Counted from the first letter of the stretch, positions 32,729 through 41,828 are shown. The stretch is 64,000 nucleotides of DNA from Candidatus Leptofilum proximum (GCA_016710325.1 JADJXK010000002.1:4402001-4466000), one strand, 5' to 3'. Numbers and translations are program-made. Notes: a model not told the origin generated them from the sequence alone.

Positions 32729-34857
32729 TTTTCGTTCAGGCGCAAGGTGTACTCCGCCGCCTCGCCGTAAAACTCCTTTACCACGATGCGCCAGGTGCCG
32801 TCGCTCATAATCGGGTAGGCGTTAATCTGTTCCGGTTCGCCAGCCTGCGCTGCATCCACCGACAGCACCTGGTTGCCCGCCGGGTCATACAGCAGCAGCA
32901 CCAGATCGGCATTGCTGTCTGAGGGGATAAGTTCTATATCAACAAAATCTCCATCTTCCGCGGCAAAAAACCACCCAACTGATTGGTTTGGCTGCAAGGT
33001 GCGAATCTCTTCAGCACCATAAGCAAGCGTGCCTGCCTCGTCGGGGCCGACGACTTCGTTGGCCCGCAGGCTTATCTCATAGCGGCCAGACTCGCCAAAA
33101 AAGTCTCGCACCAGAATGATGTACTGCCCGTCGCTGGGCAGCACATATTCGATTGTTTCCGGTTCGCCGGTTAAAAAGGCATCTTGTTCGGCCAGCCGGT
33201 TGATGTTGCCGTCCAGCAGCCAGATGTCAAGGTCCAGATTGCCTGCCAGGGGAACGGCCGTAATAAACAACTCGTCCCCCGCACGCCCGGCAAAAAACCA
33301 GGCATGGGCTTCGTTTTCCCGCAGCGTTTCCTGCGCCACCTGGCCAAAAATGAGATCGCCTGCGTCATAGAAGTTGGTGGTGCTGTTGCCGCCCTCGTCC
33401 AGCGACAGTGAGTAGCTGCCGCCTTCACCGGCAAAGCTGCGCACCAGGATGGAGTATTCGCCAGTGAGCGGCAGTTCCAGTCCGGTCACTACCTCGGCAT
33501 CCCCGCTGAACCCTTCATCTAACGCGGCCAGGCGGCTGCCGTCTGGCCCGTAAATGTCCAGAATAGCGTCGAACTGCCGAGCCGGCGTGAGGACCACGCT
33601 GACCAGATCACCGGCATTGCCGTTAAATTTCCACACGTGCTGGGCGCCGCGGGTCAGGCTGCCCTGGATTGTCTGGCCCGGTGACAGTCGTCCGCCGCCG
33701 CCAAAGAGCGGTTCTTCGGTAAGCACCAGGCTGAGCGTGTAGCCGCCTGAGCTGCCAAAAAACTCGCTAACTTCTACCACATACAGCCCGCTGTCTTTAA
33801 GCAGGTTGTCGATCATGATCTCTGTGTCCCCGGCATAACCGTTATCGATGCGGGTGACGGTCTGCCCGGTGGGGCTGACCAGCGAGAGGATGAGATCGAT
33901 GTCCTTGTTGTCTGGGCTGAGGGTGAGGTTTGCGTAACGAGGGCCTGGCAGACTAAACGTCCAGACGTCCTTGATGTTGGCCTCCAGGCTGCCATTCACC
34001 AGGTCCTGCTGCCCCAGGCTGCCGCGCACGTTAGCCGAACCGTCCTGAATGACAATTTCGGCGTAGATGTCGTGCAGCAGGATGCTGCTGGCCATTTTTT
34101 CAAAGGTGCCAACGTATTGGTTCCACTGGTTGGTGGTGGCGCTCATTATAAAAAGAGCCTGCGTCTGCTGGCTGATGGCGCCTGCCAAAGTGGTAGTGAA
34201 CAGATAAAGACGCGACCGCATCGTTTCGCCGGATGTGTTGAAGAGTAGGGGCGCACCTTCCAGATCGATGTAGGAACCAGTGACCCGGCTGCCCGTGCCG
34301 GTCGAGACGGTGATGGGGGCGGCTTCGCTGATAGGGGTACGGCCGTTTGCCAGATCATTGGCCAGCCGGGTAAGGGTTGCCTGTGGGGTGTTGGGCGGCA
34401 GGTCCAGGTGAGCAATCAGGCCCGCCACGTAGGCGCCGTCGCCAATGGCTTTGCTGCCCAGGAGGCTGTCGCCGGTGCGCGTGGAGTTGGCCAGGAGCAT
34501 CACCGTGATGCCGAGTTCGTTGGCGGTAACGGCCGTATCCACCCGTCCAGATAAATTAATCCAGTCCGGCGGCGCAAAAAGCTGCAAACCGGTGGCCGGA
34601 TTGCCAATCTGCTGCCAGCCAGCAAAGGCAGGGGAGGTTGGCGCGGCGGTTGGGGCGGGTGGAGGCGCAACGGTAACCAGCGATTTGGTTGGAATGGACA
34701 GCGTTGCCGGTTGGTTTGCCTCGATCGGCAAATCGGTGGGGGAAGGGGCAAACTCCGCCGTCATGAGGTCCTTTTCATCTTCGCTGATCGGTTTACAGGC
34801 AGCCACAACTACGATCATCAAACCGATCAGCAAGCAGGACCAGCTAGGTTTTCGCAT
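32725..34857 (-). CDS. Lipoprotein with about four PPC-like domains
   Basis: 710 residues. Lipobox VVAAC (Cys about 20), then a region of about 250 residues with no recognised domain. After that come about four repeats of the bacterial pre-peptidase C-terminal (PPC) type, each ending in a G-x-Y-x-L-S-L-like strand: SSGGYTLSLVL, GEGGSYSLSLDEG, GESGRYEISLRAN and GEAAEYTLRLNEN. Each copy also has the A-G-D-x-V/L core (NAGDLVSVVL, RAGDELFITAV, EDGDFVDIELI). PPC domains are usually accessory to secreted proteases, but no protease is attached. Likely a surface-exposed adhesive or sensor lipoprotein. Confidence 0.82.
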   Translation of the reverse strand: MRKPSWSCLLIGLMIVVVAACKPISEDEKDLMTAEFAPSPTDLPIEANQPATLSIPTKSLVTVAPPPAPTAAPTSPAFAGWQQIGNPATGLQLFAPPDWINLSGRVDTAVTANELGITVMLLANSTRTGDSLLGSKAIGDGAYVAGLIAHLDLPPNTPQATLTRLANDLANGRTPISEAAPITVSTGTGSRVTGSYIDLEGAPLLFNTSGETMRSRLYLFTTTLAGAISQQTQALFIMSATTNQWNQYVGTFEKMASSILLHDIYAEIVIQDGSANVRGSLGQQDLVNGSLEANIKDVWTFSLPGPRYANLTLSPDNKDIDLILSLVSPTGQTVTRIDNGYAGDTEIMIDNLLKDSGLYVVEVSEFFGSSGGYTLSLVLTEEPLFGGGGRLSPGQTIQGSLTRGAQHVWKFNGNAGDLVSVVLTPARQFDAILDIYGPDGSRLAALDEGFSGDAEVVTGLELPLTGEYSILVRSFAGEGGSYSLSLDEGGNSTTNFYDAGDLIFGQVAQETLRENEAHAWFFAGRAGDELFITAVPLAGNLDLDIWLLDGNINRLAEQDAFLTGEPETIEYVLPSDGQYIILVRDFFGESGRYEISLRANEVVGPDEAGTLAYGAEEIRTLQPNQSVGWFFAAEDGDFVDIELIPSDSNADLVLLLYDPAGNQVLSVDAAQAGEPEQINAYPIMSDGTWRIVVKEFYGEAAEYTLRLNEN

Positions 34858-35110
34858 GGACAGTCCTCCTGTTCTCTCCTCTCACAAGAGGCCGCCGAAA
34901 GTTTGCCCGGCAGGCACTCTCGTTCTGGCTTGCAACATACCAAAGCCGCAGGTAAGCAAGCAGGCTGGCCATTATCTTCAGCCCCGGCTGAAGCGGCCAG
35001 AAGGTATGGAACACGGCGGTACGGGTGAAGAGACTCATCTGAGACGGTAGGCCAGCCTCAGAACGGCCGCAGCAGTCAGCCCATACGGAAAAGCGTGCTG
35101 CTGGTCGTGT

Positions 35111-36550
35111 TTATGAGTTGGGCACTCTCCAATCGTTGCCGATGATGATCAGGATATCGTAGTCGCCGTCGGGATTTGTGCCGCTGCTGACGTTAAGGGG
35201 TGGAACATGCATCAACTGCATCAGGTAGCGGCTGGTGTTGGGGTATGATCCATAGGTGATAACTTGAGAGGTGAGGTAGGTCGAGGCATCGGCGTTGCCA
35301 ACTTCGGTGACGTTGATGCCAAACGATTCCAGATATTCCTGCGTGGAGGCGGCCAGGCCAAATTCGGCCGTACCGTTGTAGACGGCTACCCGAGCATTTT
35401 CGGCGGCCATCAGGGCAGGAAGATTTTCGATAACCGGCGTGGGAATAGCCGGGGGGGCAAACAACTGGTCTCTGAGCTGGCGAATATTTTCGCGCACAGG
35501 GACCAACACCTGACGGCCGTCTGGGGTTGTTTCATTGTAGACGTAGTTGAAATCGAGAACGGCCGTGCGAATACTTTCCCGCGGAATATCTTGCGCCAAC
35601 AAGGCCAGCTGAATGGCCTCGTCCAGCGTCATATTTGTCCGCACATTTTCCTGGGACGTCTGCCACAGCTGCGGTGCCTGGGCAATCAACTGGGGGATGC
35701 GGTTCAGATCAAAAATCTTCTGCCGCACTGCCAGGATAACCGCCTGCTGTCGCCCCGCCCGGTCGACATCACCACCAAAGGTGGCGCGTGTCCGCGCATA
35801 TTTCAGCGCTGCCTCACCATCTAAATGTTGTTCGCCTGCTTCAATAGAAAAAGGATCATAACCATAACACTCGTCGGGGTAGTTGGGGTCGTCAATTGCT
35901 TCAGGGACATCAATGTCAATGCCCCCAATCAAATCAACTACCTCAACAAAAGCATCAAAATTAACGGCGACATAATAATCAATAGGGACCCCTAACAGTG
36001 CTTCAACGGTCTGGACAGCTAACGCCTGCCCACCACCGGGATATTCATAAACTTCGCCATAATAATTGGCCTGATTAATACGGTCTACGCCAAAATTGGG
36101 AATTTCCACCCATAAATCGCGCGGCAGAGACAGCATGGCTGCAGACAACCCCACCGGATCGATGGTTAACACCATCATGGTATCGGTGTGGGCCGGGCCT
36201 TCTTCGTCGCAGCGTTGGTCAATGCCCATCATCAAGATGGAGACACGGTTCTTGCCGTCCCAACGCTGAAAAGCATTGGCCGACAAAATCGGTTCACTTT
36301 CATCATCACCCTGGATGGTTTCAACATTGCTGCTGGGAGCAGGTAATTCTTCGGTGGGATCGTTGCCGCTGCTAGCATTGGCAAATTCAGGGTTAATGAT
36401 TTCCAGGGAGGAAACAGTACCCTGAACGGTTCTGAACAGCCAGACGGAGCTGCCAACGATTAGAATAATGGTGCCCAGCCCAATGAGTATGACTGCCCAA
36501 AGTGGTAAACGTACCCGAGCTGGGGCGCGACGAGGTGGATTGGATTTCAT
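35111..36550 (-). CDS. LytR-CpsA-Psr (LCP) family phosphotransferase with LytR_C domain
   Basis: 479 residues from ATG 36550; the open frame up to 36649 has no site. One N-terminal helix (about 18-40), then the LCP domain (about 95-290): RVSILMMGIDQR, TDTMMVLTIDPVG, SLPRDLWVEIP and, near 240, YARTRATFGGDVDRAGRQQ (conserved Arg/Asp set binding polyprenyl pyrophosphate). A LytR_C domain follows (about 385-475, ARVAVYNGTAEFGLAASTQ). LCP proteins attach glycopolymers to the cell wall, which fits the glycosyltransferases around it. It is divergent from the GT-C gene at 36699. Confidence 0.92.
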   Translation of the reverse strand: MKSNPPRRAPARVRLPLWAVILIGLGTIILIVGSSVWLFRTVQGTVSSLEIINPEFANASSGNDPTEELPAPSSNVETIQGDDESEPILSANAFQRWDGKNRVSILMMGIDQRCDEEGPAHTDTMMVLTIDPVGLSAAMLSLPRDLWVEIPNFGVDRINQANYYGEVYEYPGGGQALAVQTVEALLGVPIDYYVAVNFDAFVEVVDLIGGIDIDVPEAIDDPNYPDECYGYDPFSIEAGEQHLDGEAALKYARTRATFGGDVDRAGRQQAVILAVRQKIFDLNRIPQLIAQAPQLWQTSQENVRTNMTLDEAIQLALLAQDIPRESIRTAVLDFNYVYNETTPDGRQVLVPVRENIRQLRDQLFAPPAIPTPVIENLPALMAAENARVAVYNGTAEFGLAASTQEYLESFGINVTEVGNADASTYLTSQVITYGSYPNTSRYLMQLMHVPPLNVSSGTNPDGDYDILIIIGNDWRVPNS

Positions 36551-36657
36551 ATCTTCTTGCGCGTTCCGTGCCGGAGTGTGCCGGAAGGGCGCGGTGATTA
36601 TAGCATAAAAACAAAATCGAACGTCAAATCGTGAATTGAGCCCAGCCAACGGTGCTT

Positions 36658-36686
36658 TTGACGCCGGTATGACGCTCCTTTATAAT
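36658..36686 (+). promoter_or_regulatory. Near-consensus promoter, leaderless start
   Basis: TTGACG (36658-36663), exactly 17-nt spacer, TATAAT (36681-36686). The ATG at 36699 lies 12 bases after the -10 and no ribosome-binding site is visible, so the transcript has at most a few leader bases. Confidence 0.75.
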
Positions 36687-36698
36687 GCACCTCTTGTG

Positions 36699-38693
36699 AT
36701 GAAACAACATTCAAAGTGGCTTCTTATCCTGCTGATTTTGCTGCTGGCATTTGGTCTGCGCCTCTCTGCCTTAACCGAAATTCCCCCTGGGTTGACCCAT
36801 GACGAAGCCAATCACGGCCGTGAAGCGATTGGCATTTTGCGCGGCTTCTACCTCTTTATTTTCCCCCTGAATTACGGCAGCGAGCCATTGTACAGCTATA
36901 CCGTAGCGGGGATGATGCGGCTGCTGGGCCAGACGCTTTTTGCGCTGCGATTTGTTAATGTCTTATTTAGTGTGGCCACGATTGGTATCACCTTTTTGTG
37001 GGTGCGCCGCCGGTTTGATACAACCACAGCATTGGTAACGGCCGTTCTCCTCACCGTCTCTTTTTGGCCCTTAGCCTCAGCCCGGCAAGCGCTGCGCGCC
37101 GGAATGCTGCCGTTTTTCATGGGAACGGCCGTCTGGTTCTTTTGGCTCCTGTTAGACCATGTTGCAGCGCAGAAGTCACAGGTTGACCGGCGGCGCTGGT
37201 GGCTGGCCGCGGCTTTTGGCGTCTGTGTGGCCATCACCCTGCATATTTACCTGGCTGCCCGCGTCGCCTGGCTGGTTTTCCCGCTGTTCATGGTTTATCT
37301 GGCCTGGCAGCAGCGCAGCACCTTCCGCCGCAGCTGGCTGCCGGTGCTGCTGGGGCTGCTGCTGGCGGCGCTGCTTGTCACGCCGCTTTTTGTGTACCTG
37401 CAACAAAACCCCTACGCTTTAACCCGCCTGAGCATGCTCGATGGGCCGCTGGAAAATTTGCGTAGCGGCAATCTGCTGCCCCTGTGGCAAAACGCCACCG
37501 TGGCGCTGCTGGCCTTCATCTGGCCAGGATATGGCGACCAGTTTCTGGCTTACAACATCCCTGGCCGCCCGGTGTTTGATGCGGTTACGGCTGTCTTCTT
37601 CGTCCTCGGTTTTCTGGTGTGTGTGTGGCGCTGGCAGCGGCCGTCGTACGCCTTTGTTCTGCTCTGGTTTGGTGTGGGCATTTTGCCGTCGCTCATCACC
37701 GGGCCGACGGCCAACACAACACGCAACCTGGCGGCCCTGGCGCCGGTGTTTGTGCTGCCGGGTATTGGTTTTGGGACGGCCGTTCACTGGCTCAAAACCC
37801 GTTGGCCGCAGCAGCCTACCTGGCTGCCTGGGGCGGCCGCGGCCGTCTGGCTGCTGTTTGCCGGTGGCGTAGCTGCGTTTGACTACTTTGTCACCTGGGC
37901 CCAATCGCCCGACGTGCGCGGCGCGTACCAGGTAAACACCGTCCAGATGCTGGCTTACCTGGACGGCATCGATCCGGCGGAGCCTGTCGTGCTGTCCACC
38001 GTCTACCCCGGTCCGGCGCATGACCCGTCGCTGGGCCTGGTGCTGGCCGGGGACGCAGGCAGCTGGCGCTGGGTCGATGCGCGGCAGGCACTGGTGGCGC
38101 CAGGGGGCCAAAACAGCACCGTATTGATCCCCGCCTCCACACCGCCCCATCCCTTGTTTGCCCCATGGCTCCAGCCGCGTGAAACCGTCTCCCTGCGTCC
38201 GGACGATCTGGATCCCTCGTTCACCGATTTTGCCCTGGATGCCTCGCAGCTAAATGCGTGGGTGGGGGAAACGGCCGTGGCCAACTTCAACAACGCCCTC
38301 ACCCTGCACTACGCCGAATGGCTCAATCCAGTGGCTCCTGGCGCAACGGCCGAACTGCTCCTGGTCTGGCACGTCACCAATCCAGAAAACGTGGGACCGA
38401 TTGTACCGCCCGCGTTTACCACCGATGTGGTCATGTTCACCCAGCTGTTGGATGTGTCCGGCGTGTCTTTTGCCCAACGCGACGCGCTGGACGCGCCGTC
38501 GTGGGATTGGCAGGCAGGGGATTTGCTGACCCAGATTCATCCCATCACCATTCCGGCCGAAACCGCGCCCGGCAGCTACCAGGCCATCGTGGGCATCTAT
38601 GACCGGCTCTCGGGCGACCGACTGCCGGTTTTGGTTGATGGGGAAGTAGTGGGGGATTTTACGGCCGTACCTCAACTGGAAATTGGCCAATAG
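36699..38693 (+). CDS. PMT/GT39-family membrane glycosyltransferase
   Basis: 664 residues from ATG 36699. About twelve membrane helices occupy the first 430 residues. The first outside loop PPGLTHDEANHGREAIGIL carries the D-E pair typical of PMT-type catalytic loops. A soluble C-terminal domain follows, with LVAPGAT-like text here as WLNPVAPGATAELLLVW and GSYQAIVGIYDRLSGDRLP. It is closely related to the product of 41867. Likely donor: dolichyl/undecaprenyl-phosphate hexose; acceptor unknown. Confidence 0.85.
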   Translation: MKQHSKWLLILLILLLAFGLRLSALTEIPPGLTHDEANHGREAIGILRGFYLFIFPLNYGSEPLYSYTVAGMMRLLGQTLFALRFVNVLFSVATIGITFLWVRRRFDTTTALVTAVLLTVSFWPLASARQALRAGMLPFFMGTAVWFFWLLLDHVAAQKSQVDRRRWWLAAAFGVCVAITLHIYLAARVAWLVFPLFMVYLAWQQRSTFRRSWLPVLLGLLLAALLVTPLFVYLQQNPYALTRLSMLDGPLENLRSGNLLPLWQNATVALLAFIWPGYGDQFLAYNIPGRPVFDAVTAVFFVLGFLVCVWRWQRPSYAFVLLWFGVGILPSLITGPTANTTRNLAALAPVFVLPGIGFGTAVHWLKTRWPQQPTWLPGAAAAVWLLFAGGVAAFDYFVTWAQSPDVRGAYQVNTVQMLAYLDGIDPAEPVVLSTVYPGPAHDPSLGLVLAGDAGSWRWVDARQALVAPGGQNSTVLIPASTPPHPLFAPWLQPRETVSLRPDDLDPSFTDFALDASQLNAWVGETAVANFNNALTLHYAEWLNPVAPGATAELLLVWHVTNPENVGPIVPPAFTTDVVMFTQLLDVSGVSFAQRDALDAPSWDWQAGDLLTQIHPITIPAETAPGSYQAIVGIYDRLSGDRLPVLVDGEVVGDFTAVPQLEIGQ

Positions 38694-38706
38694 GGCTATC
38701 GTTTAC

Positions 38707-38735
38707 TTTACATAGTGTAACTTTTTCCGTATGAT
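38707..38735 (+). promoter_or_regulatory. Promoter of the sortase gene, leaderless
   Basis: TTTACA (38707-38712), 17-nt spacer, TATGAT (38730-38735). The ATG is at 38742, six bases after the -10, which is the expected transcription start. Confidence 0.7.
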
Positions 38736-38741
38736 TGGCCC

Positions 38742-39743
38742 ATGAGCAACTCGCAGCCACCCGACAATTTATCTATCACCGAGCTTGAGCAGCTGCTCTA
38801 CCGCAAAAAGCACGCCGCGCGGCGGGAGCGTTTGCAGCGGATCAAGGATGAGGGCCGGATGGTGGAAGTGGCGGGCCGCCCCGCCCCGGCATCACAGCCA
38901 CCTCCCTTGCCGCGCCCCAAAGCGGCCCCCACGGGCGCGATGCGCCACTACCTGCTGGAATTGGAAGACGAAGCCGCACCTGCCCAAGAAAGTGTGAAGG
39001 TTGAGGCTAAGAAGGGAAACGGCCGTACCTGGCTCAACCGCCTGCTCTTTTTAGTGGAAATAGGCGCGGTGGTGGGTCTGGTGATGGTGCTGCTGAACCT
39101 GTGGGGCACCCAGCGCGAACTGAACCAGGAATTGGCACAGGTGCAGCACTCCCAGGCCGCCGCGCTGACCTTACCCACGCCAACGGCCGCACCGCTCATC
39201 GACCTGGTGGTGTTGCCTACCGGGCATCGCTACGTCGAAGGACGTTCCCCCGAACCGGTTGAATCCGGCGATATTCCCGCCCACTTGCTGCCTGCCTTGC
39301 AGGCGTATAAACCGCCACCGCTGCCCACCCCCGGCCCCGAACAGGCCCGCATCATCGAAATTCCCGCCATTGGCGTCAACGCCCCCATCGTGGCCGGGGT
39401 ATACGATTGGGAACAGCTCAAACGCGGCGTGGGCCACCACACGGGCTCTGCCCTGCCGGGGCAGGACGGCAACATGATCCTGGCAGCCCACAATGACATT
39501 TATGGCGAAATTTTCCGCGATTTGGACCAGCTTTCGCCCGGTGATGAGTTCACCGTGTCTACGGGAGCACGCAGCTATACCTACGTGGTGACCAAAATCG
39601 ATATTGTGGAGCCAACTGACGTCGGCGTGATGCAGTCCACGGATTATGCCAGCGCCACGCTCATCTCCTGCTACCCCTATCGTATTAATACCCAGCGCAT
39701 CGTTGTTTTTGCCGATCTAAAAACAAACGCGCCATCCTCATAG
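38742..39743 (+). CDS. Class D/E-type sortase
   Basis: 333 residues. A long cytoplasmic N-terminal part (about 1-95, basic and Pro-rich) precedes one helix (about 98-122) and a coiled linker. The catalytic domain (about 200-330) has IEIPAIGVNAPIVAG, NMILAAHNDIYGEIFRDL (catalytic His), ATLISCYPYRINTQRIVV (catalytic Cys in the T-L-x-x-C position, Arg eight residues on). Sortases cleave LPxTG-like signals and anchor proteins to the wall or join pilins. The long N-terminal cytoplasmic tail is unusual. No obvious substrate with a sorting signal is in the window. Confidence 0.92.
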   Translation: MSNSQPPDNLSITELEQLLYRKKHAARRERLQRIKDEGRMVEVAGRPAPASQPPPLPRPKAAPTGAMRHYLLELEDEAAPAQESVKVEAKKGNGRTWLNRLLFLVEIGAVVGLVMVLLNLWGTQRELNQELAQVQHSQAAALTLPTPTAAPLIDLVVLPTGHRYVEGRSPEPVESGDIPAHLLPALQAYKPPPLPTPGPEQARIIEIPAIGVNAPIVAGVYDWEQLKRGVGHHTGSALPGQDGNMILAAHNDIYGEIFRDLDQLSPGDEFTVSTGARSYTYVVTKIDIVEPTDVGVMQSTDYASATLISCYPYRINTQRIVVFADLKTNAPSS

Positions 39744-39856
39744 TTTGCTCATTGACTGGAACGACGTATGCTGGCATGTTTTGTGGTGCGGCGGTATGAT
39801 TCGCAGTTGAGCAGGCTGTTGAGGCAACGGCCGTTACCAGCAAAAGGAACTTTATT

Positions 39857-40057
39857 ATGGCCAAAGACCGTGCAAGCCGCCGCGCCCGTTTACGCCAGCA
39901 AATGGCCGATGACGGCAGCCAAACCGACAAAAAACGAGACAGCAACGCCAGCTTCGCTGAGGAATACGCTTACGTGCTCAAAGATCTGCGCTGGGTGTTT
40001 ATTCTGGCAGCGGTGATGTTTGTCTTGCTCATCGTGTTAAACCTGGTTCTGCAATAG
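39857..40057 (+). CDS. Small single-pass membrane protein, unknown
   Basis: 66 residues. The first 40 are strongly basic and polar (MAKDRASRRARLRQQMADDG); one helix covers about 46-65 (WVFILAAVMFVLLIVLNLVL). An AAAGGAAC sequence precedes the ATG. The N-terminus is predicted inside. It sits upstream of infC but has its own spacing, and the infC promoter lies between them. No family function is known to me. Confidence 0.7.
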   Translation: MAKDRASRRARLRQQMADDGSQTDKKRDSNASFAEEYAYVLKDLRWVFILAAVMFVLLIVLNLVLQ

Positions 40058-40124
40058 AAAAACTTTGCCGATGGCAAAAAAACATCTCATACGGCTCTGC
40101 TCCTGCAATTTGGGGCAAATTCGT

Positions 40125-40153
40125 TTGACGCTACCAGACCATTGTGATATGAT
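40125..40153 (+). promoter_or_regulatory. Promoter of the infC-rpmI-rplT operon
   Basis: TTGACG (40125-40130), exactly 17-nt spacer, TATGAT (40148-40153). Transcription should begin near 40160, directly before the leader hairpin. Confidence 0.8.
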
Positions 40154-40161
40154 TTTTGACG

Positions 40162-40197
40162 AGTTCCGGTCTTATGACCGGACTATTTGTTTTTTTA
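40162..40197 (+). terminator. 5'-end intrinsic terminator: infC leader attenuator
   Basis: AGTTCCGGTC (40162-40171) pairs with GACCGGACT (40176-40184), followed by ATTTGTTTTTTT. It starts within a few bases of the predicted transcript 5' end and lies about 55 nt before the infC start. A terminator here makes sense only as a regulated attenuator. Control of this operon by L20 or a T-box-like device is known in Firmicutes, but the mechanism here cannot be read. Confidence 0.75.
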
Positions 40198-40238
40198 TTG
40201 GTCTGGCATTTTCTCGAAATTGCCACACGTTAATAACT

Positions 40239-40255
40239 GGAGAACAATAGCTATT
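40239..40255 (+). promoter_or_regulatory. infC ribosome-binding site with ATT start codon
   Basis: GGAGAA (40239-40244) is followed after 8 nt by ATT (40253). An in-frame ATA at 40247 is too close to the site. There is no ATG, GTG or TTG in frame between the leader terminator and the conserved protein body. Confidence 0.7.
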
Positions 40256-40801
40256 CGAAAACGGCGTAGTAGTACAAGTGCTCGGGTCACGGTAGACCCG
40301 GAATATCGCATCAATCGGCGTATACGGGTTCGTGAAGTCCGGTTAATCAGCCAGGACGGCACAAACCACGGGGTCGTGCCCATCAATCAGGCATTGCAAA
40401 TGGCTGAAGAGGCCGAACTAGACCTGGTAGAGGTCGCCCCCAATGCCAACCCGCCTGTTTGCCGCATCATGGATTATGGCAAATTTGCTTACGAAAAAAC
40501 CAAGCGGGAACGTGAGGCGCGGAAGCTGCAGAAGCAGATTGAAATCAAAACGCTTCGGCTGACGCCTCGTACCTCTGATTTTCACCGGGATGTTTATGTA
40601 AGCAAAGCCAAGAAATGGCTGGAAGAAGGCAAAAAGGTTAAGTTCCAGGTGCGTTTTAAAGCCCGCGAAATCACCTATCCTGAGATTGGTCAAAAGACGC
40701 TTGAGGAAATTGCGGAGTTGCTGGGTGACGTTGCCGAAGTGGAACAGGCCCCGAAGCTGGAAGGCTGGTCGATGACACTCTTGTTAAATCCAACAGTTTA
40801 G
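40253..40801 (+). CDS. infC: Translation initiation factor IF-3
   Basis: 182 residues from a proposed ATT start. The N-terminal domain has YRINRRIRVREVRLISQDG, then GVVPINQALQMAEEAELDLVEV and PPVCRIMDYGKFAYE. The C-terminal domain holds RDVYVSKAKKWLEEGKKVKFQVRF. IF-3 checks the start codon and splits ribosomes. A non-ATG start is the classical way IF-3 limits its own synthesis, and the sequence supports the same loop here. The rare frame start at 40187 (TTG) sits in the T run of the leader terminator and is rejected. Confidence 0.95.
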   Translation: MRKRRSSTSARVTVDPEYRINRRIRVREVRLISQDGTNHGVVPINQALQMAEEAELDLVEVAPNANPPVCRIMDYGKFAYEKTKREREARKLQKQIEIKTLRLTPRTSDFHRDVYVSKAKKWLEEGKKVKFQVRFKAREITYPEIGQKTLEEIAELLGDVAEVEQAPKLEGWSMTLLLNPTV

Positions 40802-40877
40802 CCTTGAGGCTGTTTGTTTAGCTAAAAAGCAGATTGTTGTTTTTCCCAACAAAATGTAGGTTGTAGGTTGGTCGAAT

Positions 40878-40898
40878 AAGCCCCTTCTGGGGGCTTTT
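40878..40898 (+). terminator. Hairpin between infC and rpmI
   Basis: AAGCCCC (40878-40884) pairs with GGGGCTT (40890-40896), followed by TTG. The short T run suggests partial termination, reducing rpmI-rplT relative to infC or acting as a second control point. Confidence 0.6.
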
Positions 40899-40947
40899 GT
40901 GTGAAGGCAGATTTTAATCTGGGACGCTTTCATGTTGAGAGGATAAA

Positions 40948-41196
40948 ATGGCTAAAGCAAAAAAGAAAAAATACAAGTTGAAGACCTATAAAGCGGCGGC
41001 CAAGCGTTTTCGGATGACTGGCAGCGGTAAGATCGTGCGCACCAAGGGTGGTAAAAGCCACTTGCGGCGGCGTAAGTCCAGCCGTACCAAGCAGCTGTTT
41101 AGCCGCATGCTCGTTGTAGAAAACTCGGGTGACATCAAGCGTATCAAGCGTTTGGCCCCGTACTTGAAGAAGTACAAGGCAAATCCGCCCGCCTAA
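40948..41196 (+). CDS. rpmI: Ribosomal protein bL35
   Basis: 82 residues, Lys/Arg-rich. The family core is KTYKAAAKRFRMTGSGKIVR, then SHLRRRKSSRTKQLF, and the ending RIKRLAPYL. The C-terminal extension (KKYKANPPA) is a little longer than in model bacteria. AGAGGA precedes the ATG. It is the middle gene of the conserved infC-rpmI-rplT order. Confidence 0.95.
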   Translation: MAKAKKKKYKLKTYKAAAKRFRMTGSGKIVRTKGGKSHLRRRKSSRTKQLFSRMLVVENSGDIKRIKRLAPYLKKYKANPPA

Positions 41197-41203
41197 TTTA
41201 TTG

Positions 41204-41262
41204 AGATGGTTCGCTGCCTGGCCTCGGTCCCCTTTCTGGAACGGCTTGAGCGCCAGGCCATC
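41204..41262 (+). other. Possible mRNA hairpin before rplT
   Basis: GATGG plus GCCTGGC (41204-41222) can pair with GCCAGGC plus CATC (41252-41262), leaving a bulge of seven bases on the left arm. A structured leader here would fit autogenous control by L20, but this is only an inference from position. Confidence 0.35.
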
Positions 41263-41341
41263 TGTCCACAGCGGGAAAAGACTTGAAATCAAGTAAAGTT
41301 GTTTTTCGCGCTTTGACACCAACAAATGCGAGGTTACACAC

Positions 41342-41698
41342 ATGAGAGTTAAAGGTGGGTTTACAACCCAACGACGTCATAAAAAAATATTGCGAATGAC
41401 CAAAGGCCAGTGGGGCACGCGGAGTAAACTGTTCCGTCGTGCCAACGAGGCCATGATGAAATCTTACTGGTATGCATACCGGGATCGCCGCGTCCGCCGT
41501 CGCGAGTTCCGCCGCCTGTGGATTACCCGCATCAACGCGGCCACGCGGATGCATGACCTGAGCTACAGCCGTTTTATGCACGGGCTTAAGCTGGCAAACG
41601 TTAACCTGGATCGCAAAGCATTGGCTCACCTGGCCGTGCGCGATGAAGCCGCTTTTGCCGCTGTTGTGAATCTGGCGAAGGCAGCTTTGGCAAGCTAA
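41342..41698 (+). CDS. rplT: Ribosomal protein bL20
   Basis: 118 residues. MRVKGGFTTQRRHKKILRM, GQWGTRSKLFRRANEAMMKS and YAYRDRRVRRREFRRLWITRINAA are the conserved basic helix; YSRFMHGLKLANVNLDRKALAHLAV completes the globular part. L20 is needed early in 50S assembly and often represses its own operon. The N-terminal GGFTTQRRH differs slightly from the usual R-G-x-x-A-R-x-R-H. Confidence 0.96.
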   Translation: MRVKGGFTTQRRHKKILRMTKGQWGTRSKLFRRANEAMMKSYWYAYRDRRVRRREFRRLWITRINAATRMHDLSYSRFMHGLKLANVNLDRKALAHLAVRDEAAFAAVVNLAKAALAS

Positions 41699-41748
41699 TT
41701 GTGAAGCTGCCTGATTAAATTTGTCTGACACCTACACCTACATTTTGG

Positions 41749-41783
41749 AAGCGCCACGTGAGAAAAAGCGTGGCGCTTTTTTA
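41749..41783 (+). terminator. Rho-independent terminator of the infC operon
   Basis: AAGCGCCACG (41749-41758) pairs with CGTGGCGCTT (41769-41778), followed by a T run. Confidence 0.92.
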
Positions 41784-41828
41784 TTGTGGCCAGAGTAGTT
41801 TTGTGGTGCAAACGCAGGACGGCCGTAT

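Noticed and set aside
40187..40252. TTG at 40187 as the infC start
   Set aside because: It lies in the T run of the leader terminator and would add 22 unconserved residues; the GGAGAA-ATT arrangement downstream is better.
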